NCBI GenBank assembly: GCA_014773175.1 | Contig: VXCM01000970.1 | Coordinates: forward strand, 68,749 to 132,748 | Direction: 5' to 3' | Length of the DNA stretch: 64,000 nucleotides | DNA from: Lucifuga dentata | Lineage: Eukaryota; Chordata; Actinopteri; Ophidiiformes; Bythitidae | Shown here: positions 27,441 to 39,683 of the stretch, in pieces | How the letters are laid out: each line of letters begins with the position of its first letter | How positions within the stretch are numbered: position 1 is the stretch's first letter | Notes under the pieces: generated by a model | Told to the model about the DNA's origin: nothing | Database searches by the model: none | Seen by the model: only the letters and a program-made list of their open reading frames with translations | Translations under genes and position numbers: made by a program

Positions 27441-27475
<35 letters not shown>

Positions 27476-27489
27476 NTCTCTCTCTCTCC
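27441..27489. repeat. (CT)n tract 5' of the flavoprotein gene
   Basis: About 24 CT units with one N at 27476, about 200 bases upstream of the ATG; a second CT tract lies at 27709-27753. On the gene's strand they are GA-rich. Confidence 0.9.
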
Positions 27490-27701
27490 ACGCTGAAGTA
27501 GGCACCAAACCGCGTCAGCACGTCAGTAAAAGTGACATTTAGTAGGCTACTTCTCAATAGAAGAGTAAATTATTAAATCAGTCATCTTGCTGAAATTGCC
27601 AGGACTTCAGATGTTTAGCAGCAAAGTGCAGGGCTGAACAATCTGCTTTGGTTTTACTCCGAGAAACTATTGATTTACTGTTTCTAAAAAAGGAGAAGTC
27701 G

Positions 27702-27755
<54 letters not shown>

Positions 27756-28043
27756 TTAGAAATCCTCTGCTGTTTATAGCAAAATACTGTGCAAAATGTG
27801 TGTTTATAGCAAAATAACACAGAAACTTTCATATCTGGCTGAATGCAACAGAATCTTGAAATATTCCTGCAAATCATTCTGATTGTAGAATCATTCTGAT
27901 TTGAAAATAGACTTAGATGGTAAATTTAAAGTTGCAGAGTTTTATGAAAAAAGCATTTCAATGTCTCTTACTGGTTACTATATACTAATTTTGCTCATGT
28001 TGACAAGCAATTCCACCCCTTGTCTACAGGTATAGGCTCTAGC

Positions 28044-28178
28044 CCTTTTATCAATAGGTACTAAAGAGGAAATACTGAAGACATTGAATGAATGAATGAA
28101 TGAATGAATGNCCTTTTATCAATAGGTACTAAAGAGGAAATACTGAAGACATTGAATGAATGAATGAATGAATGAATG
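28044..28178. other. Assembly duplication around N at 28111
   Basis: Bases 28044-28110 and 28112-28178 are identical (67 bases, ending in AATG repeats), separated by one N. Confidence 0.85.
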
Positions 28179-28249
28179 TTTTGTTCATATATATGTACAT
28201 ATAATTCAAAATAGCTATGTCTTTCATGAAATTTCTAATTTTTTTCCTT

Positions 28250-28520
28250 TCCCTGAGACCGCTGAAGGACCCCATTCATCACAGTCACCACACACATCAG
28301 CATTTAAACAAATGCCCTGACCTTTAAGCCCCATTTGAGCCCAGCCAGTAAAATGAGCATTCTGAGAGCAGAAATGATATCAATTTGCCAAAGTGACTCC
28401 TGACGTAAGCTTTACAGAAGAGTGTCAGGGAGGTTCATATGCTGTCATCATCTAGGTGTCTTTACATGACAAAGACGTGTGTAGATCCATAAAGCCATGT
28501 AACCTGTGCCAACAGTCTCT
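28250..28520. promoter_or_regulatory. Putative conserved non-coding element upstream of the flavoprotein gene
   Basis: Unique sequence including ATTTAAACAAATGCCCTGACC, AATGATATCAATTTGCC and CATGACAAAGACG, about 1 kb upstream of the flavoprotein start. Confidence 0.22.
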
Positions 28521-28846
28521 TGGCAGAATGAGAGAGAGAGACAGAGAGAGGGAGAGAGAAATGCACTATACCTCCAGGTAATTGATTCCCCTTTGCACAT
28601 GTGCCTGGCAACAATCATACTGGTCAGCCAGTGCAGATCAAAGAGAAATAAAGCTCTAATTACAGCAAAGACCAGCAAGCTGGTAGGAAACCTTAGACAA
28701 GGCATTTCCAGGGAAATGAAGAGTGGTCACCTGGAAACAAAAACAAGAGCTGAAATATTCCATAATACCCTACAGCTGATCATTTTTTAACTGTTGTGAA
28801 CTTCATGGTTAAAGCAGAAACCATATTTGCTCTATGAAAAGATTAC

Positions 28847-29464
28847 TTAAAGGACCATACTGTCAATTTTGCATTTTTGAGCCTAATATATTCAATTTTC
28901 ATACATGTAACATTACTGACAATCATTTCCCAAAGCATACTACTGGAACAGTGAATTAAGAAATTTTTTTTCCTACCTTCCATTTTTTTCCTACCACCAT
29001 TGGCTCCAATAGCTTTCATTCTGGTACGCTATTAAAATCAACTTGCTGATACTTGAAACGTTCCTGGGATAGGTAATCCATCATGGCAAACAAGATGTGT
29101 ACTCAGGTTTTTTTTTTCGAAGTTACATAATTTTAGCGCTTAAGTGCAATAAAAAGCTCAGAGTGAATGTATGTCTCCACTGGGGAATATAGTCCCAAAA
29201 GAAGACCTGCGTTTACGGAAAAATTTAAATGACTTTGACTTCATAAGGCTGTATAACTATTAGTAGGCGAAACATTGATTTTTAAGGTGGGGGCTGGGGG
29301 CATTGCTTGAATATTTGATTTTGAAAGATTAAGAGATTTTGTAAAATATCAGGAAAGCTGAAATATGGTTTTATCCTTTGGTAAATGGTTGTCAGTAACA
29401 TAACGTGTATGAAAATTTAATATATTAGGCTCAAACATTCAAAATAGATGGTATGGTGCATTAA
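28847..29464 (+). mobile_element. TTAA-flanked MITE, copy B
   Basis: Same family as the copy at 18.7 kb, in opposite orientation. It starts TTAA-AGGACCATAC (28847) and ends GTATGGTGCA-TTAA (29464). It is the most complete copy, about 618 bases with both TTAA sites, and has no coding capacity. Confidence 0.65.
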
Positions 29465-29479
29465 TGGAGATGTGGGAAT

Positions 29480-29526
29480 TTTATTTATTTATTTATTTAT
29501 CTATTTATTTATTTATTTATTTATTT
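29480..29526. repeat. (TTTA)n microsatellite
   Basis: About 11 TTTA-type units with one CTAT interruption, directly right of MITE copy B. Confidence 0.9.
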
Positions 29527-30054
29527 CATTGTACAGTAATAAACATTCCTGTAAATGTGCCAGAGTTAGCCAAAGGCTATCCCTGGACAGATGTTAATCT
29601 GAAAAAATACATGCTTTCCTGTATCTATAATTTGACTAAATATTTTTTCTATGCACTTGTAGTTGTTTTTTCCACTACAAATGAATTTAAGTATCTCACC
29701 TAACCCAATTACTTCTCCTTATTATCTAGAAGGAAATAATAAAGTATACAATTATTAAGTGTCTAAACAACACTTTTGCTTTGATTTCGACATTTGCATG
29801 CTAATATATTCTGTTACACCAGGTGATGGAGCTTTCCTGTGGATTTGAATGTGTTAACGACACTGAGTGGATCCCTCACGCATTGTATTCTGACACAGTC
29901 CTAACCAAGAACAAAGGAGCACAGACAGCAGTCTTTTATGAGCTTGCCCAGAGCTTATGGCCAATAATGGTGCTGCTCATAGGTCTCAGATCATTAGAGG
30001 AAAACAGGCTAGGCCCTAACAGCATGAATACAAACCTTCATTGTTTGCAGGGAT

Positions 30055-30164
30055 TTCATGCATTATTATCAAGCCTGGCCGGGGACAGGGAAGTGTGGGC
30101 CGGTCTGCTTAGTCTGCTGCCACTGTGACCCGGACCCGGATAACGGATGGATGGATGGATGGAT
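30055..30164 (+). mobile_element. LINE 3' end with GGAT repeat tail
   Basis: GCTTAGTCTGCTGCCACTGT, then GACCCGGACCCGGATAACGG, then a (GGAT)n tail is the typical 3' terminus of a very abundant fish retroposon. Only the last ~100 bases are recognisable. Confidence 0.5.
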
Positions 30165-32555
30165 TCCCACACAGGGTCACTGAGAGGGAAGAGGCTGTGA
30201 CTGGAATATACGTTTGGTTTCTTCATAAAATTTCCAAATGCTCAGCACACAGAAATTAACATCAATCTAAGAGCAACAAATTTTGAGATTCAGTTACTTA
30301 AAACAGATCTTGTCACAGTGGTCAGAAATACAGTCTTAATTTTCACAAGCTTTTCTTCATTTCAGTGGATTATTCACTAATGAATAAGTGCAAATTCTTG
30401 AACAATCTCATTCATTTGCTTTTTTTCCCCCAATTTACACATATTTGTATGTACATATACTCCCAAACACATTATTAAGCGGCCTGAAAGAACAGTGATC
30501 AAACAGTACATCATGAACATGAGACATACTCAAAATGCGATCACTGCATTCTCTCCAAAATGCAATTAATTCAGCAATAAATTGTTTCATCCTTTTCTGT
30601 CCCTCGTCTCTCAAGCTCACTGCGTCACAGTGGATTTTGGCTTGATCTGAGTCTGATGTCTGTAATACAACAAGGTGTTTTTCATGCCGTCTCAACAAAC
30701 TCCATGACATGTCTTGCTGATGGCATTTTTCCAAGGTTAAAATCATTTCTTTATCAGAAAGAATTCTACTGAGAATAACTGCAAAGATAAAGTATATGAT
30801 GTGTTTTTAAGATAGTTAAGACAATTCATTTAGCTCATTTCTTGCTCAGGTCTGTTCACACTGAATGAATTGCTTCCCTTCTGTTTGGCACACTTCTGGC
30901 CTTGGTAGATAAGAGCATATACGCACTCAGCAGTACGATAATGCACAAGGAAGTCCCTTGTTAATTTAAAATAAACTACAAATAGTTTTCTTTGCACACA
31001 CATGCAACAGTCACAGCTGTCATGTGACTAAAAGATTAGACTGGAAAAAATCCAAAATATCTGGCTTTTTCATTTCAAGGACAGCTAGTGGAATGCATCC
31101 ACAGCTGCACAAGTGTAGTGCCTGCCTTCTGATCAGGCTATTTCATGCTGCTTCTGCATTGTAACTGTAGCGGGAAAATATACTTTCCAGTAGGAATTCA
31201 GTGCTGTATGTACTGTTGTGGGCGCAGATTGTGATTATGTTTGATTGCTGCTTGTTGATTTCAGAGGAAAATCAGCATTTCATAGATTGTTACGTGCAGT
31301 GCACTTGTCAAATTCTGCTCCCCAGCAGTGACGTCTTAACAACTGACAGCCACAAACTGTGGTGACGTGGGTCCAGGCAGCCGAGAACGTGCATTAACCA
31401 CAATGAAAGGATCAAGTCACCATGGTTACTCAATATAATAAGGTCACAATGTTACCACTAACAAACCAGTGGAAGGTTTTCATCAGCAGTAGACCATATT
31501 ATGAGCTCTACTGTCCACAAGCACAAATAATAGTGCATTGATTTTATTTTTTGCCAATTTCAAATCTGGTTACTATATTCTTCATGAATTCTTAAGTTAC
31601 ACTGTGGGAAATCAAAAATTTTACTAGCATGTAATGGACTATTTGTACAGGATTTTATTTTATTTCATTATGAATCATTTCCTTGCAGTCACATTTTTCT
31701 AAAGATTAAAAAAAAAAAAAACTGACATGGCTAAAAATAGTCCCCTTCAACAGTGCAGCTGCAGAACAAGACAGCAAATCCTTACAATTACAGAAGAAAA
31801 TTAATCTTTAAAAAATGTTATTTTAACTTTATACAATAAATAACAATTTTGTCAGACAATATCAGCACTTTATTGTTTTAATAAGATGGTACATGGGACA
31901 CATTGACTGGCTTCAGTGAAACACATGACAAACTCAAACAAGCATGTTGAACTGAATCCACACGTTGAACTGCATGTCTGCAAAGAGTCCAGAATAAATT
32001 TATCTCAGGTGCAATAAAACTTACACCATTTGCTCTTACTTGGCAAGTGACATTGACATTTCTTGTGACATAGTATCTAAGGAAATGTTATGTATAACTT
32101 TTACCAAAAAAAAAAAAAAAAAAAANAAAAAAAAAAAAAAAAAAAGGAAATTCCACTTTTTACTGCCTAGAATAAGAGCAATGAATTGACTTAATTCTAG
32201 TAAAATTGTTTATATTCCCTGCAGAAACACTTGTGGCTTTGGAGTCTATAGATACACAAATGTCTCTGGACTTTACAGCTGTTTGAAGAACTGTTACAGT
32301 TGCATCTGCACCTGTGATTTACAAAGTGAATTCTAATTCAGAAATAGTACTGTTATACTTACAACTTAGCATGAAATAATATGATAGAAAATGTGTACAA
32401 CAGGTTCCACTAACTCACTATTCTGCATTTTCTCAGATTTCTCAGCTTGTACTTGTACTTCTGTGGTAACATCCCTATTTGGATTTTCACCACTTTGTGA
32501 TATAAAAGTCCTGACCACCTTAGGAGCAAAGTGGCACTGAACAGAGAAGTACAAG

Positions 32556-35500
32556 TCACAGAGCATTATACTCCACACACTTAGATGGATCAGTCGAGAA
32601 GTGTTTCTGGCAGATGGTCATTAGCCGCTTCAGTCCCTGGAGAAAGGAATATCAAAAAGAGTTGGTAATGAAATGCATGATACGGGGTCAGATATACTGC
32701 ATTCTGAGTTCTGATCAGATAGGGTTACTTTTCCTAAAGGGATTGTAGTCATTTCAGGGCATGTCTATAATTCTAGTCACATCCAAATATTCAATGTTGT
32801 CTCTTTCTTGTACAATGATCTCATGATTACAAGGTTTCTGGAGAAAATACTGGTGTGCAAAATTGATGCAAAACACCCAGTATTGCCTTCTGGTGACTTT
32901 ATACTACACTTTATTTGACATGACTGACAACACTCACCATCTCTGCTATTTCAGAGACAACCTGTTCAAACTGCCCATTTTTATTAGGTATGCTGCATTA
33001 AAAGATACCTTATGCAGGTTAGACCAAACCAAACAAAATGTCTTAGATAAGAGATAAATTAAATAAGAGAAGAATCAAGACGTTTCTGCTTCTGGTTTAA
33101 TCCATCACACAGCATCAAAATGAGAAATGATTATCTAAATGAGCGGTCATCTGATTGTAGGCTTATAAATTTATCTCAGCTGTACATTAACACACTTGTT
33201 TTTTATTTACACATTGAAATATGAAATCTCTCAAATTTTTAGGCATACTTCACCCCATAGAAATTTTAATTCACATACAAACTGCTGAATAAACAGATTA
33301 AAAAACAAAAATTTAAAAATAGCAGAAAAAAACTAATACACTGATGATTTGTAAGAGAAGATAAGGACAATCCTTAATATTATCATAATACAATGTAAGA
33401 CTGTATTAAATCTTACACAACTTTGATACATGAGGGTCACTGTCCTTGAAACTTGTGCCAGCCTATGAGTTATTTGGAGATATAAGCAAATCTCTGAGTC
33501 TCACCTGGATGTATTTCCTCTGTGTTTCATCGTTGAGAACGTGGGCCACGTGTTTGGAAAAGATCTTTTCTCGCCCAGTACGGGCGTGAATACCCACCAT
33601 GGTCACACCGATGGGCCAGGGAGCATTACCAATGGCCATCTGGAGATATGCATCATTTGCCTGGACCAACACATACACACTGTGATCAAAAAGTTGTGGT
33701 ATTTTTTTTTTTATTTCTTTACAAAAGAAGGAAAAGAAAGGTATTACCAACATTGGCAAAAACAACATTGAGCGATATTAACATACTTTGACGTATTCTC
33801 TCTCCAACATGAATTTAATGATGTCTGTGATCGACTCTTTGATGTCAGCTGGTAAACTCTGAAAGAGATAGCAGTCAAATAAATACTACTGCCCAAAAAA
33901 ACAAGCTCAAATTCAAATCTATCTCACAAATTTGTTTCTCCTCAACACAAATGTTACCTTCTTTCTCAGCTTCCTGAAGAGAGGTTTGAGGTAGGACTCG
34001 GTCTGTGAGTGGGTTGCGCTGGCCAGCTTTCCCTGCACGCTGCGCTTCACGTGGTCCTCCCGGCTGTTCAGATCTTTGGCCCAAACACCAAGCAGAAACT
34101 ACAACCCAACAACAAATATCACTATTAACAGAATATTTACAACAGCTGCAACAATGATAGAGAGACAACTGTATTACTGTATGTAAAACATCACAAAATA
34201 ACATTTAATAAAATATTAACTATTTTTCATTTATGTCAGTCTGGCTGATATGTTTAAAGCTTTGGCATCTTTCTCGTTATAATGATGAATAACAGAAAAA
34301 GTGATGCTGAACATGATTAATGGAAAAACAACATAAATAGTTGCCATAGTCATGGTGTAAACATTGTTTTACTCCACAGCTCCCTCTAGAGCCAAGGCAG
34401 AGTACGTCATCTTACCCTCAAAACTTTATCAATAACGTCCTGGTCTCCATTATCGTCTCCTGTTCCCAGAGTTCTGCCAAGAGCCTATAAAAGAGTTTGA
34501 CAGACAAATTCAATCTCAGCCTCAGGTGACTGCCAAAATTACATCTGATTTTTATTGTTCAGCTAGCTGATACATTTTTAACTTCTGAGCATGTCATTCA
34601 TGTGAGCTTTTATGAAACTATCTACTGAGTTAGGTCTTTAAATAATAAGCACATGTTCAACTCTTTAACAGGATCCCATTTGCCCCCCTTGGTCCAACAA
34701 ACAGAGCAATTTACCTCCAGTTCTTCTATAGTTGTGTTTTCTTCGTGTACTTTCAGGTCATGCTGTGTGTCCACTTCTCCCGGCTCTGTTCCACCAACAA
34801 TCTCATTCAGGTACTGCTGGTCGATCTTATCCATGGCTGCCTTCAAGTCATTCCTCAAACCCTGGAAACAGATGTGCAGCATGTTACAACTATAACGTAA
34901 CGTAACAGCATCAGTCCTCAAATTGCCACATGTGAACTACTTCCTGAACAAGATGGATCAGCGTATCACAACCGGGAGATGAGTTCCACTCCAAGACAGA
35001 CTCAGTCCTACCTTGTTTACTTCTGGAGCTAGAATTTCAATCTTCCTGAGTCTCTGGAAGGCATCATAGTCGGACTCTCCAAAGAGTCGGATTGGTTCCC
35101 CTCGTTCTCTTAGTCGCCGAATTACCTACAAAACCACAGTAATGTAAAAGACATTTAACAATGTGTCATTTAGAAAGAGAAGATACTGACTGAAGTGTTA
35201 GCATTATGCTAATTCACCTCCTGTCGTGATAGTGTCATTGGCAGCTTCTCTTCTGTTAATTCCAGTTCCAGCACTGGATTATTGGAGGTCGACGGCTCAT
35301 CTTCCTCATTCATATTAATCTTGAGAGCAACATAGAAGAAACAGAAAATAACTTAAATTAGTGGAGGGATGTGGAAGGCACATGAAAGGCCGGAATTTGA
35401 TGTCAAAACATAGCTTTTTCTCAGTCAATTCAATGGAAAGTATTAGCACTGAGATATGAGAAAAACCTCATGGCCTCATGAAGAGGATGTGTGTTACTCT

Positions 35501-38236
35501 GAAATAAAAGTTTGCACACATTCTCATCTCTATCTGTCTCATCTGCAGCTTGTTGATGAAGACAAGTCACCTAATAACATAAAACCGAGGAAAGAGATTA
35601 CCATTCATCTCGTAGCTACATCCTAACCGTAAGCAAAACACATCCAGTTTTCTCTGTAATAAAAAGCAATACAACGAGTAAACTTCATATATGCTATCAG
35701 AACATGCTTTCATAGGCTCATGCATCCCCGCACTCTTAGATTGTGGTATGAGGAGCACAATCTAAACCAAAGAAACTGCTAACAAAATGCCTTCCACACA
35801 TAAAATGGACCTTGCTCAAAATATAAAATAGAATGCTAAATATGTACAAAAAACACTGTTTAATAAGTCTGCTCTTAAGCCTTGTACTGAAAGTATAAAA
35901 CATAACAAAAAAATGCATGTTTCCCTGACAAAGCAACACAAAGTGAGGGAAAACTGAACGTTTTAGAGTTGCTGTCATAAATAAAAGAGCAAAATAAGAA
36001 GCACTGTTTCTTTCAGTTCATTTTTTCATGCTGAAATCCACAATGCAGCTGCATCCCAGTTTGGCTTTGTCACTTCCTTTCCTTGTTCCCTTTCCTTTTG
36101 AAAAGTGAGTTGGTGAGTTAACCAATAATTGGTGGAGCGCTTGGCGTCTATGTCCACATGTTCTCATGGTTGCTGGGCACATAATTACATATATAAATTT
36201 AAGAAAAATCGTGGAGTATTCCAGTCAGTAAAATCAAACAGAATGTTACCTCTACAGAGGCTTTAACCTCTATTAGGAGGTGAACTGCCCTTTAGCTGTT
36301 TCAGATTAAGATGCATTGACCCAACAAATTCTATGAGATTACAAAAAAAAATACACCTCTGGTATCAGAGGAGATAAAAATAAAGCCAAGAATCATTTTC
36401 AAACTGGTCTGGAAAGACACAATCAAAAATAAAAAGAAGAGACTTTCTGAGATTTATTTTTTGGGGCCCTATTTACCAGTTCAGACAATATCTTATTAAA
36501 GCTCTAAATATTACATTTGATTGACTGATTTGAATTTATTGCAGCATCTTGCACCAAATGTTCTGACCCTCTTAGGGCTTTTTTTCCCCTTAACAACCCA
36601 CATTGTTAGAACATGTCTCCACCATGTTGTTTTGGTATTCACCACTCCAAAACTTGGTGATAGCGAACTGAAAGAAGGTGCCAAGGAATGGGAGGTTTTT
36701 GGTTTAATCATGCGCCCTGTCAGCTGTTGTCACTATCCAATCCCATACCTGGCTCTCAGGAGTCTCACTCTGAACCTACAGATGCAGGCAGCAGAGGCAG
36801 GTTGGAGAGAAACAGCACAGTAAACAGAGATACAATCACTAATGTACACCTGAGCAAGATCTGAGCTTTTTTTTTTTGTTTGTTTGTTGTTTTGTTTCCT
36901 GGGGGGAAAAAATGCACCATATTACAGCATGACTGATATTTTTAAGAGATAAACCTGAATTGTAGAAATACTGGAAGTTGAAGTACAGTATACGTGTGTG
37001 TGTGTGAGTTTTTGATGACAACTAACTTTACCTTATATCCACATCTTCTGTAATAATCTTCCTGCTCCTTGCGCGCAAGATCAGCCCGTTTGAAGAATTT
37101 TTTGGAGTCCTGAAAACATAAAGATTTTTCATTTTCTTTACCGCTCTAACAAAACCCCCATATATCTAGCACAATGAATAGCTCAGAGGTGACTGATTCT
37201 CTCTGCACTATTTGTATTTTCACCAATACTCAAAGTTGGCAAATTAACTATTTCATACAACAATCCAAATTTAATGACATGTCCTTATAATAACAAAACA
37301 TGACATAATGTAAAATTTTTGAGATGTTCTAATAAATAAAGATGATAGATTTGTCTCTCACATGTGTGCTTTGACAAAATTTTAACATGTTATCTTCACT
37401 TGTTATGATTAAGTCTGCCTACTGCATGAATTTAAAAACAACACATAAATGTGTTTATTTTATTACATATTACTGATAATCATCAGGACTAATATCAATG
37501 CTATTCAACATAAGCTGAATCCCTAATGTAAATAAGTGGTACTTGGATCGATAATGAAAAAAATACTTTGCTTATTTAATAACTGAATTCCCACTGAGTC
37601 TAGAAATTTTACTATTTAAAAACTGCTTATGCTATTATATAGTATAACTGCAATCATTAATAATAAGCATTATTGTTTAAATATAAAACAACCTGCCTCG
37701 ATGTAATTGTCACAAATCTTTAATAACTACACGTGATACTGAACAAAGCAAAAGCAAGATTATTTATATTGTGGACTGAGATGAACTATTATCGGACTTT
37801 TCTTACTCTTTACTACCAATATCAGCCTAAAAAAAAATCAGTATAATTCAAACTTTAAAGTTAATTTTATTAACATTCAGATGATTTTGTCATTTTCGAG
37901 ATTAAACTGAGCACTGCACTGTGATGTGGTGATTAACGACTGTTTTAGCTTTAATTGTTATCTATCATGACACCACTAAGCTCCACATCTGTGTTTTGCA
38001 CGATTCTAATACTGTCTTGTAGCTTACTAAGGTTTATTACTTGACCAATAAGTCAATCATTAATACGGTAATTAAAATATCAGTAGCTGCTGTGAAAAGA
38101 CAAGTGGGCTAGCGTTTTAGCATCAGGGCTAACAAGTTAATAAAAAGCATCAACTTTATCAGAGACTCACATCAACAAGCTGCTTCTCTTCCAAGTGTTT
38201 CCTCTTCTTCGCGATCTCAGCTTTCAATATATCCAT
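32556..38236 (-). CDS. prpf18: Pre-mRNA-splicing factor 18 (Prp18)
   Basis: Ten coding exons, in transcript order: 38171-38236 (ATG 38234-38236), 37032-37109, 35218-35319, 35012-35125, 34715-34861, 34416-34484, 33958-34098, 33787-33858, 33505-33660 and 32556-32636 (TGA 32556-32558). Every exon is a multiple of three and joins in phase 0. The product is 341 aa; human PRPF18 is 342 aa as I recall. The N-terminus [13 protein letters not shown] is diagnostic. Residues about 63-118 hold the splicing-factor motif ([20 protein letters not shown]) shared with PRPF4. The C-terminal Prp18 helical domain spans about 185-335 and includes the conserved loop [16 protein letters not shown]. The protein acts in the nucleus in the second catalytic step of splicing, stabilising the 3' splice site interaction with U5 snRNP. 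It is divergently arranged with bend7; the two ATGs are about 1.2 kb apart. Confidence 0.97.
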
Positions 38237-39411
38237 TTCGATAAAGTAATTAAGCTCGTTATCCGTTAATTTGAACAAATTTAACAAGAGAATTTTTCGA
38301 AGCAATACAACCAGCAGACGATTCTTCTTCCTCTCCTTCGACTTGTTCTGGTCTTAGCGTAGTTTGCCAAATATATTTAAGTACATTACTGCCCCCTTCT
38401 GGACTGGAGTCAGCACTGCCGGTAAATATTTAATTCTTTCAAAACCACGTAAAAATCTAACGGCATTTTTTCCAGTGTTATCTGTAGGCTTTATTTTAGA
38501 TTTAACTTTACTCAGTTTTCTTCCAAACTGTATTTTAAAATGTTCTGCCATCAACATGCTTAACATTAAACCCATGTGACCATATTTCAGTTTATTTAAA
38601 AAAAAAAAAAAAAANTTTAAAAAAAAAAAAAAAAATCCTTTCAGCATCATTGGCAGTGGAAGGAGCTTATGCTGAAAAATAAATAACTGTAACATCACTG
38701 ATTTAGTTTAAATGAGCTCATGGTAGGAGTAAGGGGTGCTCCTTTGACACCTCAGACTTGAAATGTGACATGCCTGAACAGGGAATTACTCTGACTCCAA
38801 GTCCTGCCTGAGAAACATTTATAATGATGATGATTATGATGAACACACCTATATCACTACCAGACAGTCATCTAACACTCTATAATAAAAAATCAGAGCT
38901 GCTATGTCCACTGATTTTTTAAAATTTTTTATTTTATTTTATTTTTTTTATTTTTTTTAAATAAAATAGTGACTCTGACAATAGTAAAAGCATTATAAAA
39001 ATGTGAGAATGTAGGAAAAGTTTCCCTTTTCAGATGATGAAGCTGTCTGACTACAGCACACAGTCCATTGTCTGGACAACATAGTGGGAAAAAATGTCTG
39101 ACTCGACCTTTTAGATGAGAACATACCATCAGGTGGGGATGTGACGAATTTTTAATATGAAAGTCACTAATTTATTTACATAGCGAAAAGGAAAGACAGC
39201 GAGATGACATATACATAATATTATAGAATAGCATTTACTAAATTCATTAAAGGCTGTTAGAGTGAAAATTTGCCGATGGCACTGAGGAGAAATTTAAGTG
39301 ATTAATAAGGCAGACGGACAGTGATTCCGCTGAGTGTCGCTTACTGGTTCGTCTTCAGAAAAGCCATTTTCCACTCTGCGACTTAACTGTCGACTATATT
39401 CACCCCTTAAG
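38237..39411. promoter_or_regulatory. Divergent prpf18/bend7 intergenic region
   Basis: The two ATGs face away from each other about 1.18 kb apart. The prpf18 5' untranslated region probably lies just right of 38236 (pyrimidine-rich sequence 38290-38360). Between are A-runs with one N (38615) and AT-rich sequence. A bidirectional promoter is inferred from geometry; no core promoter motif is clear. Confidence 0.4.
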
Positions 39412-39649
39412 ATGCAGTTTGGGGAGAGGAAGAGGAGAAGGAAATCACAGAGCTTTAAACTGGTCACGGATGAAGGTAGGCTTCTGAATGAATGGAGACG
39501 CGCGTGTGTGTCTGGCTGTTTGTCTGCTGTTTGTCTGGCGCTGTGAGCCTACAGACTGTCAACAAAAGAGATGCTGCGCTGTAATCTGCACCGCTTTACT
39601 CTCAACATATGTGTGAAAGGAAAAATATCACTGAACATCGGGGCTCAAC

Positions 39650-39683
<34 letters not shown>

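Larger units (their letters stand above)
27241..32555. other. Intergenic between the flavoprotein gene and prpf18
   Basis: Includes the probable 5' region of the flavoprotein gene (27241 to about 27540, with a long CT tract), a second CT tract, an assembly duplication at 28.0-28.2 kb, a MITE copy at 28.85-29.46 kb, a LINE 3' end near 30.1 kb and the prpf18 3' untranslated region (a minus-strand AATAAA is read from 31869-31874). No further coding exon was recognised. Confidence 0.55.

Noticed and set aside
29823..30128. Plus-strand frame of 101 codons
   Set aside because: Its end overlaps a LINE 3' terminus with a GGAT tail; no protein motif.
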